This document shows, piece after piece, positions 1 to 9,100 of a stretch of DNA of 20,641 nucleotides (position 1 is the first letter of the stretch; each line of letters begins with the position of its first letter). The stretch comes from JBIOWF01 sp044868295 (GTDB lineage: Bacteria > Actinomycetota > Actinomycetes > Streptosporangiales > Streptosporangiaceae), in the NCBI GenBank assembly GCA_044868295.1, contig JBIOWF010000367.1:1-20641 (forward strand). Reading direction: 5' to 3'. A model generated the notes under the pieces. The model was not told where the DNA came from and ran no database searches. It saw only the letters and a list, made by a program, of their open reading frames with translations. The position numbers and the translations under genes are program-made.

Positions 1-359
1 CCCCGAGACGGGATCCTCCTCACCTAAACCTGCAGGTCACACCCCTAATTGCCTAAGTCGCTGGTGTTGGTGCATGGGTGGCGAGCCAGGTAATGGCGTT
101 GATGAGGTACTGCTGCCGCATGAGAACCGCGACCATGAAGTTCGCCTGTGCGACTGTCGCGATCGCGGTCAGCGTGACACCGTAATTTTTCCGACCTCAC
201 GTCATGGCGGTCGCCAAGCCATGGCTGAGCACGCCAAAGGGCGACCGACAGCACAATCGGATTCCGTGGAAGGCAGGCACACAGGCGACCGGAAATTACG
301 TACGCCCAGACGAAAGGTAATTACTCCCCCGGCACGGCCGGTGCCTACTCCGCGCTTAT

Positions 360-376
360 CCACTGCGACGCAGTGG
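360..376. other. Small perfect hairpin
   Basis: CCACTGC and GCAGTGG form a perfect 7-bp stem around a GAC loop. It lies in gene-free DNA, so its role is unknown; a terminator of a gene outside or lost from the window is possible. Confidence 0.4.
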
Positions 377-402
377 GGGCTGCCAATCGATCGCTCCACA
401 CA

Positions 403-430
403 GCGTTCGGTACGAATTCATGCCGAACGC
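403..430. other. Inverted repeat, hairpin
   Basis: GCGTTCGG (403-410) and CCGAACGC (423-430) are perfect 8-base inverted arms around a 12-base spacer that contains GAATTC. It could be an operator or an RNA hairpin. No gene is close enough to assign it. Confidence 0.4.
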
Positions 431-1035
431 CTAGCCTGACAACCATGGAGCAGGCAGCCGCGCTACCTGTTACAGGAACTCATTGCCGAGATCACCGGAC
501 GACGCCGACTTCCACACCTCGACGTGCTTATCGGTGATGGATGCAATTGCGTTGGCCCGGATGCTTCGACAGCGACAACTCACCAACGCACCCCCGCGCG
601 AAGGCCACCTGACACAACCTTGCCATCGGAGCCCTACGTGCCCCCGCAGTCAAGAACGTCGCCGCCGGCCCCCGGCGCAACGCCCGTATCCCCGTCTCCC
701 CCTAATGCTCCTTGACCCCGATTGATCACAGACCGATCACTAGGACGGGTCCACATCGAGCGACGTCACCGCAGCAGTTGTCTGAGGGGGTAGGAGCTCG
801 GATATACCCCAGCCGATCTCCACGATGAGTCGAGAGTGTGCCGCAGCGTCGCGAGCAGCGGCCCCACCGACGGCCCGTCGAGGCCGCAGACCCATCCTCT
901 TTTCGCAACCGTTTGTCATGCCAATTTTGACTACGGGTGAGCCACAGAAGTTCGCCAGGATTTGATCTTTTCGGTGTGATTCAGGTCACGGCCTCGGACG
1001 GCCTACAGGGTCGGGCAGACATCGCGATAGAGACA

Positions 1036-1086
1036 TACGAAAGCCGTGGAGCCACCGGTCTGGTCCGGAGCTCCACGGCTGTCGTA
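1036..1086 (-). terminator. Strong hairpin terminator after the 403-aa gene
   Basis: An 11-bp perfect stem pairs AGCCGTGGAGC (1042-1052) with GCTCCACGGCT (1070-1080). It is extended outward by TACGA/TCGTA after one mismatch and inward by a CCGG/CCGG pair. It begins about 55 bases past the stop codon of the minus-strand gene ending at 1141. There is no long T tract, which is usual for actinobacterial terminators. The symmetric stem could stop transcription from either side. Confidence 0.65.
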
Positions 1087-1140
1087 CAAGGTTGCCGTCA
1101 GCACGGCGGGGCGCGCTGCCGGCGGTGATGCGGCCGATGC

Positions 1141-2352
1141 TCAGGGCATGGGCAGGAGGAGCAGAACCTCCCAGCCGCTGAGCCGATATCGGGGAAGCGC
1201 GGTCACGTACGCGCTGAGCGGCCGGCCCGTGAGGGTCTCCACATGATCGACGTCGATGGGACAGACGCCGGTGTCGAACCTGCCGAAACTGGCGGTGCAG
1301 TCCGCGCCGAGCAATTCCCGCAGTCGCTCGCGATAGACGAGGATCTCATCCAGAGGGACGGTTCCCTCATGAACGCGGCACGTGTACTCGTTTGCGAGCG
1401 TGGCCAGCGCTTCGGCGAGCTCCGGCCGTGGTTCCAGCACGGTCGCGATGAGTTCCAGGTAGGAGTGCTTGACGGCGTGCCACTGCTTCTCGGCGTTGAC
1501 CCGCTGGCCCCTGCTCAGCGAGTACATGGTGGCGAGCACCAGCGTCGGCGGTTTCAGTCCGTGCGCGGCCAAGGGGAGGAAATGGTCTTCCTCCGGCCCA
1601 TGCCGTACGGCATGGGCGACGGGATCTTCCTCGGACGAGGCGTTGTAATCGGCCTGCCCGACGAACCTTTCCGAGCCGGACTCCTCCGAGCCCGACTCCT
1701 CCGAGCCGGACGCGTCCGGGTCTGGCTCTTCCAGGTCGGACTCCCACTGGGGAGGAACATCGGAGTTCTCAGCGAGAACGTACAGGCCGATCTCTTCCGC
1801 GTCCGGGAGCTCGACCACCTCGTCGGTGAGCGCCGCCAGGTGTTCGATATCGATCGGATAGTCGGCCTCCGACCATCCCACGTACGTCGTCGAGCAGTCC
1901 ACGCCGAGCAGGTCGCGCAGGAGGGACCGGTATTCGACGGTCTGATCCAGATCCAGGCGTTCGATGTTGGATCCGAAGTACGCCTCCGACAGCCAGGCCA
2001 TCCCTTCCGCGATCTCCGGACGGATCCGTAGGACGGTCAGCACCAACTGGCTGTGAGAGCACGCGAAGCCACCGGAGAAATGGTCTACCGCGAGCCAATC
2101 ACGCCCGGGCGGTAACGAGACCGGGTCCCGCGCCACCAGAACCAGAGCGGGCAGCTCGATCCCATAGGCGCGCAGAGGTTGGTACGGCCCGCGGTCCCAC
2201 TCCTCGGCGGGACTGTGCCGTACACCGAGGGCGTCGAGCTCGGCCACGTGGACCCGTTCGGCGGCCTCGTCCTCTTCCGTCCAGCCGAATTCCGGGTAGT
2301 GCTCGTGGGCGACAGCCCGCCAGTCGGTCAGATCCTGTTCTGTTCCAGCCAT
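1141..2352 (-). CDS. Unrecognised 403-aa protein with an internally duplicated domain
   Basis: I do not recognise the family. The protein holds two related copies of a domain of roughly 115 residues, at about 58-175 and 259-375. Shared landmarks in order are (Y/F)-x-P-L-x-A-x-G, LVL, RPE-(I/L)-AE, YR-x-(L/R)-LR-(D/E)-LLG-(V/A)-DC and PID-(I/V)-(E/D)-H. An acidic linker (about 200-245) joins them and carries GSEES repeats. There is no signal peptide or membrane helix, so it is probably cytoplasmic. The frame opens further upstream to 2523, but I chose the ATG at 2352: it has a purine-rich AGGAACAGG upstream, the upstream extension lacks a ribosome binding site, and the domain pattern starts after it. 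A terminator hairpin follows the stop. No neighbour suggests a function. Confidence 0.75.
   Translation of the reverse strand: MAGTEQDLTDWRAVAHEHYPEFGWTEEDEAAERVHVAELDALGVRHSPAEEWDRGPYQPLRAYGIELPALVLVARDPVSLPPGRDWLAVDHFSGGFACSHSQLVLTVLRIRPEIAEGMAWLSEAYFGSNIERLDLDQTVEYRSLLRDLLGVDCSTTYVGWSEADYPIDIEHLAALTDEVVELPDAEEIGLYVLAENSDVPPQWESDLEEPDPDASGSEESGSEESGSERFVGQADYNASSEEDPVAHAVRHGPEEDHFLPLAAHGLKPPTLVLATMYSLSRGQRVNAEKQWHAVKHSYLELIATVLEPRPELAEALATLANEYTCRVHEGTVPLDEILVYRERLRELLGADCTASFGRFDTGVCPIDVDHVETLTGRPLSAYVTALPRYRLSGWEVLLLLPMP
1671..1715 (-). repeat. 15-base in-frame tandem repeat in the acidic linker
   Basis: About three copies of a 15-base unit (CCGAGCCGGACTCCT on the plus strand) encode repeated G-S-E-E-S pentapeptides between the two domain copies of the 403-aa protein. 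The copies are nearly identical in DNA, which indicates recent slippage or expansion rather than selection on the peptide alone. Confidence 0.75.
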
Positions 2353-2366
2353 GTGTACCTGTTCCT

Positions 2367-2388
2367 GTGAAGTGACAAGTGAAGTGAC
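2367..2388 (-). promoter_or_regulatory. Two direct 10-base repeats just upstream of the 403-aa gene
   Basis: GTGAAGTGAC occurs at 2367-2376 and again at 2379-2388, identical in 10 of 10 bases with a 12-base period. It ends 14 bases before the chosen ATG, in the probable 5' leader. It could be a repressor or RNA-binding site, or a chance duplication; no regulator is identified. Confidence 0.35.
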
Positions 2389-2662
2389 ATGTGCGGTGTC
2401 GATGTGCCGAGCAGATGTCTCATCGGTATGTCCTTTCACGAGGAGCGGTGCGCTCGCAGCTTGATCGATACGCCCGGTTGGGCGCAACAAATTTTCCCGG
2501 AGGTTCCTCCGAAGCGTGGGCACTGGCTGTCATGCCGCGAGCGACTCTCGATCGAATCGCAGCTCGCGGTCGATCGATCTGATCATGCCCAGAGTGGGGT
2601 CTCCTGCGGGCGTTGTCACACGCGATGGAGACCGTGAGTGTGCCCCGGTCGCCTGCCTGAGC

Positions 2663-2782
2663 TCAAGCCGCCACGATGAACAGAACAAACACCAATGCCG
2701 AGAGCAGCACGCCAGAGATCACATCTCCGACGGCTCGCTGCTGAAAGGAAGCGTTGGTATGGGGTGTCGAATGCCAGGACAT
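2663..2782 (-). CDS. 39-aa single-pass membrane microprotein
   Basis: A short reading frame begins at ATG 2782 with a strong Shine-Dalgarno (GGAGG, spacing about 6) and ends in TGA at 2663. The first 19 residues are polar (starting MSWHSTPHTN, with QQRA near 14-17). Residues about 20-39 form one hydrophobic helix running to the C-terminus (VISGVLLSALVFVLFIVAA). A good ribosome site, a soluble N-terminus and a clean C-terminal membrane segment argue for a real gene rather than a chance frame. It lies downstream of the sigma factor/CU044_5270 pair in the same direction, separated by a hairpin, so it may be read at low level from that operon. I recognise no family; a small membrane regulator is a guess. 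Confidence 0.55.
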   Translation of the reverse strand: MSWHSTPHTNASFQQRAVGDVISGVLLSALVFVLFIVAA

Positions 2783-2822
2783 CGCCCCTCCAGAGGAAAC
2801 GTCATTGCTGATTGTCGAAAGC

Positions 2823-2854
2823 GCGGAGCCCCCGGCCCCCGCCGGGAGCTCCGC
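2823..2854 (-). terminator. Hairpin terminator after the CU044_5270-type gene
   Basis: A 14-bp stem with one mismatch pairs 2823-2836 with 2841-2854 around a CCCC loop. It lies 36 bases past the stop of the minus-strand gene ending at 2891 and before the 39-aa microprotein. The position fits termination or attenuation of the sigma factor operon. Confidence 0.65.
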
Positions 2855-2890
2855 AGGTGATCCCGAACACCTTCCGGCAGAACGGTCTGC

Positions 2891-4339
2891 CTACGCGGTG
2901 AGTGACGGGGCCGACTTGCTGTCCGGGCTCTCGCTGGGCTCGGCCGATGGAGCCGAGCCACCGTCAGGACGTTCGCCGAGCTTGTCGACCCAGCCGGAGT
3001 TCACGACGATGAGCCACTTACTCCAGTCCTCGTCCGCCGATACGCTCTTCCTGGGCTGAGGCGCAAAAGTGTTTTCGACGGCAAGCAACCTCTTCGAACC
3101 TTCGTCGAAGAGGAAATGCATCTGGAGGTCCAGCCCGAAGGTGTCAAACGTTGGAAAAGTTGAGGTGTATGACAGCCCAAGGACGACTCCGGTGCGTCCC
3201 AGCGGGTCGGTTACCTTTCCCAGCGACGTGATCTCCGGCTGGTCGGCCAGCACCTGCAGGAAGGCCGCACGAGCTCCGGAGCTGAGCGGAGTGATGTTCA
3301 GGTTCATGGCCAGGATGCTGAGGTATTCGGCATACGAGCTTGTGACACCCCAATACTTGCCTGAGCCTGAATTCTTGGCGTAATCGCTACGCAGCCATTT
3401 CTCCATCTCCGCCTTGCTGGTCGGCAGCTTCCCGCACGTATCGAGGTCGTCACAAATACCCGAACCGAACTGGGTGTTCTCGTCCTCGTGCGCTTTATCG
3501 TGCTTACGGTCGTCGATTCCCGGCTTCTTGGGCAACCCCAAGTCAGGCGAGCCCAGGTCCTTCCACTTCTGCTCGTCCGCCGGAGACGCGAAGACTGCCT
3601 TCGGTTCAATACTGTACATTTGACGAACCAACACCTCCTCACTCTTATCGCGGGCAACCCACATATCATTGAACGAGGAAATCTTCACAGAGTAAGGCAG
3701 CCGATTCTTCTGGAGATAATCCTGCCGACCCTTCTCGTCCTTCTGCCGATACTCTTGGGCGAGCGCCTTGATTTCCTCCGCCTTACCTGCCGATTCCAGC
3801 TCATCGGCCTTCTTTTGAAATTCATTAGATAGCTTCACTGAAAGTTCGTCGTACTCTCCGAGGCTGTCACTGTCTACTTCTACAGGGGGCAGATATTCGA
3901 GCTCACGGACATACCAGTAGCGGCCGCGGGTGTCCGGCTCGCGGGCGGCGGTTTCCGCGGCGGCCAGCAGGAATTTCCGGGCGGCCAGGTGGCCAGTGGT
4001 CTCGGACGCGGAGATGGCAGGCGGGCGGCCCGGCGAGGTACCACCGGAGAGTGCCCCGGGTACGACGATCACAGCGGCGGCCAGACCGGCGACAGCCGTA
4101 CCGGCGATCAGGAAATATGGCTTGATCTTGGGCATGGAAAGCCTCCTGGAACGATGCATGAAACGGCCCCTGGCCCGGGACTGGGAGTCGGACGACTGGA
4201 GCGCGCGGGCGAGGTCGGCCGCGCGGCGGCGCTGGTGAGTCTCTTCGGTCAAGTTGTCGAGCTCGACCGGCTTGAGCTGGGCGAACATACGGTCGGTCAT
4301 GTCATCCTCCGAATGAGGGGAGTTGGGCGGGACGGACAT
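2891..4339 (-). CDS. CU044_5270 family membrane protein paired with an ECF sigma factor
   Basis: The 482-residue protein has a charged cytoplasmic N-terminus with Arg-rich stretches, one membrane helix at about 75-96 (FLIAGTAVAGLAAAVIVV), then a long extracytoplasmic region. That region includes a Lys/Glu-rich helical stretch (about 165-210) and a Ser/Pro-rich tail. This layout, directly after an ECF sigma factor, matches CU044_5270 proteins common in Streptosporangiales, which are thought to act as sigma-factor partners (family knowledge; no anti-sigma motif is visible). The ATG at 4339 shares one base with the sigma factor stop (TGATG) and has GAGGAGG upstream, so translation is probably coupled. 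A second ATG at 4300 (MTDRMFAQL) also has GGAGG and could be the true start. The central part uses more A/T-rich codons than its neighbours. Confidence 0.8.
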   Translation of the reverse strand: MSVPPNSPHSEDDMTDRMFAQLKPVELDNLTEETHQRRRAADLARALQSSDSQSRARGRFMHRSRRLSMPKIKPYFLIAGTAVAGLAAAVIVVPGALSGGTSPGRPPAISASETTGHLAARKFLLAAAETAAREPDTRGRYWYVRELEYLPPVEVDSDSLGEYDELSVKLSNEFQKKADELESAGKAEEIKALAQEYRQKDEKGRQDYLQKNRLPYSVKISSFNDMWVARDKSEEVLVRQMYSIEPKAVFASPADEQKWKDLGSPDLGLPKKPGIDDRKHDKAHEDENTQFGSGICDDLDTCGKLPTSKAEMEKWLRSDYAKNSGSGKYWGVTSSYAEYLSILAMNLNITPLSSGARAAFLQVLADQPEITSLGKVTDPLGRTGVVLGLSYTSTFPTFDTFGLDLQMHFLFDEGSKRLLAVENTFAPQPRKSVSADEDWSKWLIVVNSGWVDKLGERPDGGSAPSAEPSESPDSKSAPSLTA

Positions 4340-4908
4340 CAGACCTCCTCCTGCATCCGCTGACGGGCGGCCCACGGGCGCGAACGCGCCTTTTCAGGCT
4401 CCACACGCAGTGCCTCACTGAGTCGTTTTCGGGCGCGATGCAGTCGGACGTTGTACGTGCGGGGCGAGCAGCCCATGACGACGGCGGCCTCATCGGGTGA
4501 CAGGCCGTGCCAGGCGGTCAGTGCCATCGCCTCGACGTCCTCCTCCCGGAGCGACGTCAAGGCGGCCAGCGCCCGTTCCCGGTCCACGACGTGCTCGGCG
4601 ACGTCCCACATCACATGATCTTGAGGAGAAGTCATCGCCGTGATCCGCTCGACCAGGATCCGGTTCCGGTGACGTGAGTCACGCTGCCTGGCCAGCAAAT
4701 TCCGGGCCACACCGAGCAGCCACGGCAGCGGCGGATCGGGCAACTCGGCAAAACGCCGCCAGGCGACCAGGAACGTCTCGCTCGACACGTCCTCCGCCAC
4801 GTGACGCTCGGCACGCAGCAGTGCGTAGCCCAGTACGTTCCGGTAGTACCGGTCGTACAGCTCGGTGAATTGCGCTTCGGGATCGTCCACGCCCAGTAAT
4901 CCCTCCAA
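4339..4908 (-). CDS. ECF-type RNA polymerase sigma factor
   Basis: The 189-residue protein has the two-domain plan of extracytoplasmic function sigma factors. Region 2 lies at about 12-75, with LYDRYYRNVLGYAL, the EDVSSETFLVAWRRF motif and a PWLLGVARNLLARQ segment that contacts the -10 element. Region 4 lies at about 110-170, with LREEDVEAMALTAWHGLSPD and the helix-turn-helix EAAVVMGCSPRTYNVRLHRARKRL. Length is typical. The start at 4908 is preceded by GAGGG. It is the first gene of a two-gene operon with the CU044_5270-type protein, which probably controls it. It directs RNA polymerase to a small regulon; the inducing signal is not evident. The upstream region holds an inverted repeat. Confidence 0.9.
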   Translation of the reverse strand: MEGLLGVDDPEAQFTELYDRYYRNVLGYALLRAERHVAEDVSSETFLVAWRRFAELPDPPLPWLLGVARNLLARQRDSRHRNRILVERITAMTSPQDHVMWDVAEHVVDRERALAALTSLREEDVEAMALTAWHGLSPDEAAVVMGCSPRTYNVRLHRARKRLSEALRVEPEKARSRPWAARQRMQEEV

Positions 4909-4928
4909 CCAGCCCTCGATTACCGCGA

Positions 4929-4977
4929 TTCACAAGAATTCTGGATATTTCCACCCGTCACGCCAGCCTGTTGTGAA
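4929..4977. promoter_or_regulatory. Inverted repeat TTCACAA...TTGTGAA between divergent genes
   Basis: TTCACAA (4929-4935) and TTGTGAA (4971-4977) are perfect 7-base inverted arms about 35 bases apart. They lie in the 247-base divergent region between the sigma factor operon and the DUF4328 gene. It may be a pair of half-sites for a regulator; no promoter boxes can be placed with confidence. Confidence 0.25.
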
Positions 4978-5155
4978 GCATCACCATTTGGGCGATTTGC
5001 CCCGATTCTCCTGGCTGTCAGGTCGGTCGCAGGCGGTCGCACCGCTTCTGCCGGGCGGCCACGTCAGCCCGGAAAGCCGTGACGTCTCTCGCTTGATTAG
5101 CAATGGGCCTCACGGGATAGAAGTGAGGAAAGTGACGCGCCGGGGGGAGAAGCAC

Positions 5156-6181
5156 ATGCGGTCCGTCTCATCGGCAGTGAACCGGTCAGCCGGGTACGTG
5201 TACGCGGCGCTCATCGCCCAGGTCGTCTCGATGGCCTCCCTGGTCGTTTTCGAGCAGGCCCGTGGGCGGCGGCTGGCGCAGCAGATCGCCGCGTTCGGCG
5301 GCGACCCGAACGCGCCGGGGGCGCGCGAGGTGGTCGGCGCCGTGACGGCCTTCGCGATCCTGATGATGGTGCTCGTCGCCACCACGATCATCGCCGGGGC
5401 GACCTACCTGAGCTGGCTGAACCGGGTGCTGCCCGACTCCTCCACCTCCTCGGCGCTGGCCTGGCTCGTGCCGGGGGTCAACCTGGTGCTGCCGCCGTTC
5501 CTGGCCGACTCGGCCTGGCGGCACGCGAGCCACGACCGGTCGAGCCGGACGCCGTGGCTGCTGCTCCTCTCCGGCTGGTGGCTGAGCTGGCTGTTCGCGC
5601 TCTGGATGGTCATGGTGCGACTGCCGATGACCCACTCCCCCGCCGGGTCCGAGCTGACCGGCCTGGGCCTCGCCGAGCTCGTCGCCGTCACGGCCGCCGC
5701 CGCCCTGTGCGGGGCCACGGTCCGGGAGATCACCCTGCGTGGGACGCGGATCCGGTCCCGCCGCGGATACGAGGCCGGATACCGGCTACGCGTTCGCACG
5801 GGTTGGGCCGGAACTGCCGGAACTGGCGTGCCACAGCCGGCGTCCGGGCTCCCGGACGCCGGGCGCGGGACCGATATCCGAGTAGGGCGAAAGTCGGAAA
5901 CCGTTGCCGTACTCGATGCGGCGACCGCCCACGCCCTCACCCGGAACGGGCGTCTCGGCCAGCCACTCCCGGACGGCTCCGATGCCTCCGTCCGGGCCCG
6001 GAGCGCGCCACACCCGGTCGAGCTCGACCAGGTCCCAGCAGTGCACGGCACGCAGCGAGACGGCCTTTCCTCCGGTACGCCGGACCACGCCCCGGGCGAC
6101 CAGCAGCCACGACCCGAACACGGTGGCGGCGGTGTGCGCCTGCACCGACTCGAAGAACGTCAGGTCGATCGGGCCGGTTGA
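5156..6181 (+). CDS. DUF4328 family multi-pass membrane protein with an abnormal C-terminal extension
   Basis: Residues 1-200 look like a DUF4328 membrane protein of unknown function. Helices lie near 14-33, 60-84, 101-118, 133-154 and 168-187, and the family signature is visible (YLSWLNRVLP, then LAWLVPGVNLVLPPFLADSAWRHAS and the WWLSWLFALWM helix). The ATG at 5156 follows GGGGGGAGAAGCAC; in-frame GTG codons at 5123 and 5132 are weaker alternatives. From residue 211 the frame lies antisense to the dnaE2 3' end. Residues 211-341 are Arg/Pro/Gly-rich with no domain and look like read-through rather than evolved protein. The natural C-terminus was probably near VREITLRGTR (about 190-198), and the stop appears to have been lost by mutation, frameshift or rearrangement. 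Confidence 0.7.
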   Translation: MRSVSSAVNRSAGYVYAALIAQVVSMASLVVFEQARGRRLAQQIAAFGGDPNAPGAREVVGAVTAFAILMMVLVATTIIAGATYLSWLNRVLPDSSTSSALAWLVPGVNLVLPPFLADSAWRHASHDRSSRTPWLLLLSGWWLSWLFALWMVMVRLPMTHSPAGSELTGLGLAELVAVTAAAALCGATVREITLRGTRIRSRRGYEAGYRLRVRTGWAGTAGTGVPQPASGLPDAGRGTDIRVGRKSETVAVLDAATAHALTRNGRLGQPLPDGSDASVRARSAPHPVELDQVPAVHGTQRDGLSSGTPDHAPGDQQPRPEHGGGGVRLHRLEERQVDRAG

Positions 6182-9100
6182 GTCGTCCAGCGTGGTGAAG
6201 ATGACCCGCTGGCCCGAGCGCACGGCGGGGGTCTGAGTGGCCACTTTGACCCCCGCGACCAGGATCTCGGCGCCGTTGCGCCGCCTCAGCAGATCCTTCG
6301 ACCTGGTCACACCGATCGCGTCGAGCAGCTCGTCGTAGAAGCCGATCACGTGCCGGGTGACGTCCATACCGAGGATCGAAAGCTCCGCCTCGACCACCTC
6401 CGCCTCGGTCATCTCCGGCAGCTCCCCCGGCACAACCTGCTCGAAGAAGCCCATCGGAAGCTGTACGGCCACCGGCCCATGCCCAGGCCCGGTTTCAAGC
6501 CCGGCCCCAGATCCGGGCCAAGGTCCGGTCGCGGGTCCGAGCCCAGGTCCGGTCGCGGGTCCGGGCCCAGGTCCCGCCCAAGGTCCGGACTCAGATCCCG
6601 GCCCAGATCCGGTCGCAGGCGTGGCCGTCGGCGGGGAGTGGCTCCCGCCGTACCGGCCTGTGCGGGAATTGCCCGCGCGGGTGCGGCGAGTGGTGACACC
6701 GGATGAGGAGGCCCGGTCCAGGGCGCCCACCTGGGCGATCAGGTCTCGCCTGGTCAGCTCGCCCGGACGCCATCGTGGGCCGCCGGGGTGCAGGCCGTGC
6801 ACCGCGTCGAGGCCGCCGACCTCCACGATCCGCTCGGCGATCGGCCGGGACGGGCGGGCGCGCTCCCAGAAGTCGGCCATCGACGTGTACGGCCGACCCG
6901 CGACCATCCGGTCCACCTCGGCCTCGCTGACCCCCTTCACCGCCGAGAACGGCACCCGCAGGCCGTACCCCCGGCCGATCTCCTCGATCCGCAGCTCGCT
7001 CGCCCGCCCGTCGTCGTCTCGGGGCTCTCCCAGGTCGCCGGGGCGTACGTGCAGCGTCAGCGACTCTCCGTCGCCTTTCGAGCCACTGCCTTTCGAGCCA
7101 CCGCCCCTCGCTCCACCGCCCCTCGCTCCACCGCCCCTCGCGCTACCGCCTTCCGTGGCACCGCCCTTGGTGATGCCACCCTCTGTGACGCCGCCCTTCG
7201 TGACGCCGTACGCCGGGGTCTTCTCGACGAGCCAGGCCTTGCCGGAGTGGTTGACGTCCAAGGGGAGGATGTCGACGCCGCACTGGCGGGCCTCGTCGAG
7301 GATCACGCGGTTGGGGTACATGCCGGGCTCGTGGGTGAGCACGCCCGCGAAGAAGGCGGCCGCGTGGTGCCGCTTGAGCCAGGCCGACTGGTAGGTGGGC
7401 AGCCCGAACGCCGCCGCGTGCGCCTTGCAGAACCCGAACGCGCCGAACGCGTCGAGCACCTTCCAGGCCTTGTCGACGGTCTCCTTGTCGAACTCCGGGC
7501 GCACGTTGAACTCCCACCACGTCCGGACCCGGTCCCGGCCCTCCGGTGTGGAGAGGGTGCGGCGGATCTTCTCGGCCCACGAAAGGCCGCATCCGGTCAT
7601 GATGTCAACGATCTTCAGGACCTGTTCGTGGAAGACGACCACGCCGTGGGTCTCCTGGAGCGCGTCCCGCAGCTCCGCATGGGGGTAGTACGCCTCACGG
7701 AAGCCGTGCCGGGACTCCAGGTAGGGCGTGACCATGTCGGAGTTGACCGGTCCCGGCCGGAACAGCGAGATGTCCACGATCAGGTCGTGCATCGTGCGTG
7801 GTTCCAGCTTGGCGACCAGCTCCCGCTGCCCGGGTGACTCGATCTGGAAGCAGCCGAGGGTACGGCTGGCGCAGATCATGTCGTAGGTGGCCCTGTCGTC
7901 GTGGGGGACGGCGTCCAGATCGATCTTCCGATGGTCGACCCGTTCGATCTCCTGGAGCGAATAGGCCATCGCGGACTGCATGCGCACGCCGAGCACGTCC
8001 AGCTTGAGCAGCCCGGCCTCCTCGACGTCGTCCTTGTCGAACTGCGACATCGGGAAGTCCAGCAGGCTGCGCTCCACCGGGGTGCGGTCGCGCAGCGCGG
8101 AGTTGCCGATGAGCACGCCACACGGGTGCAGGGCGATGTGCCGTGGCAGCCCGTCGAGCTTCTCGGCGAGCCGGAACACCGTCTCCAGCCCTCGGTCGTT
8201 CAGCCCGCTGTCGCGAAGCTCCGGCAGGTCGGTCAGGGCGGCGCGGATCTGCTTGGCGCGGACGTGCGGGAACGCCTTGGCGATGGCGTCGATCTCGTGC
8301 GGCGGCAGACCCATGGCCGCGCCCACATCCCGGATCGCGCTGCGGGCGCGGTAGGTCTCCATCATGGAGACGCAGGCCACGCGGGCGGTGCCGTACCGGT
8401 CGAGGATGGCGCGGTAGCAGTCGAGCCGGCGCGCGGACTCCACGTCCACGTCGATGTCGGGCAGGCCGCGGCGGCCCTCGGAGAGGAAGCGTTCCATCAG
8501 CAGCCCGTGTTCGAGCGGGTTCACCTCGCCGATGCGGATGAGGTAGTTGACCAGGCTGCCCGCGCCGGACCCGCGGATCGCGCAACGGACACCCATGTTA
8601 CGGATCATGTCCGTGATGCCGGCCACGGAGATGAAATACCCGGACAGCTGCTTCCGCTCGATGATCTTCAGCTCGTCGGTGAGGCGTTCCCTGGCCTGGC
8701 TGGATCGTTCCAGCCCACGGTCGTGCAGCCCGTCCTCGCACCGGCGCCGCAGCAGCGGAACCGGGTCTTCGCCGATCTCCGGCAGGTGGAGCCTGGGGTT
8801 GTCCTCGTTCAGGAGAGGGACGATCTCGTAGGGGTCCAGCGCGCACTCCTCGGCGACGCGCCGCGTCTCCGCCAGCAGCCGGGTGATCCGGCTCCAGTCG
8901 CCGCCGCAGATCCGGGCGGCCACCCGCGCCATCTCCTCGCCGCTCTTCAGGTAGGCGTGCGAGGCCGTGTGCTCAACGTGCCTGCCGTGCAGGGGCACGA
9001 GCTTGCGCGCCGCGTCGAGCACGTTGCCGACCTGGTAGTCGGCGGGCTGGAGATGGCGCACCGCGTTGGTCAGCACGGCCGGCACGTCCATCGACTCGGC

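Larger units (their letters stand above)
1..1030. other. Gene-poor left flank
   Basis: I see no convincing gene here. Base composition is visibly lower in GC than in the rest of the window, and every open frame gives Arg/Pro/His-rich translations typical of noncoding GC-rich DNA. Two hairpins (360-376 and 403-430) are listed separately. A short stretch in the plus frame from about 449 reads YLLQELIAEITGRR. This vaguely recalls the segment after the HTH in actinobacterial XRE-type regulators, but there is no HTH, start or further similarity, so at most it is a gene remnant. Confidence 0.5.

Noticed and set aside
449..716. Possible XRE-regulator gene fragment (YLLQELIAEITGRR)
   Set aside because: The similarity is one short stretch from memory, with no start codon, HTH or downstream homology; not strong enough for a pseudogene call.
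6470..7209. Repeat blocks that might be taken for a CRISPR array
   Set aside because: The units are short, contiguous without spacers, in frame and translate as low-complexity linkers inside dnaE2.
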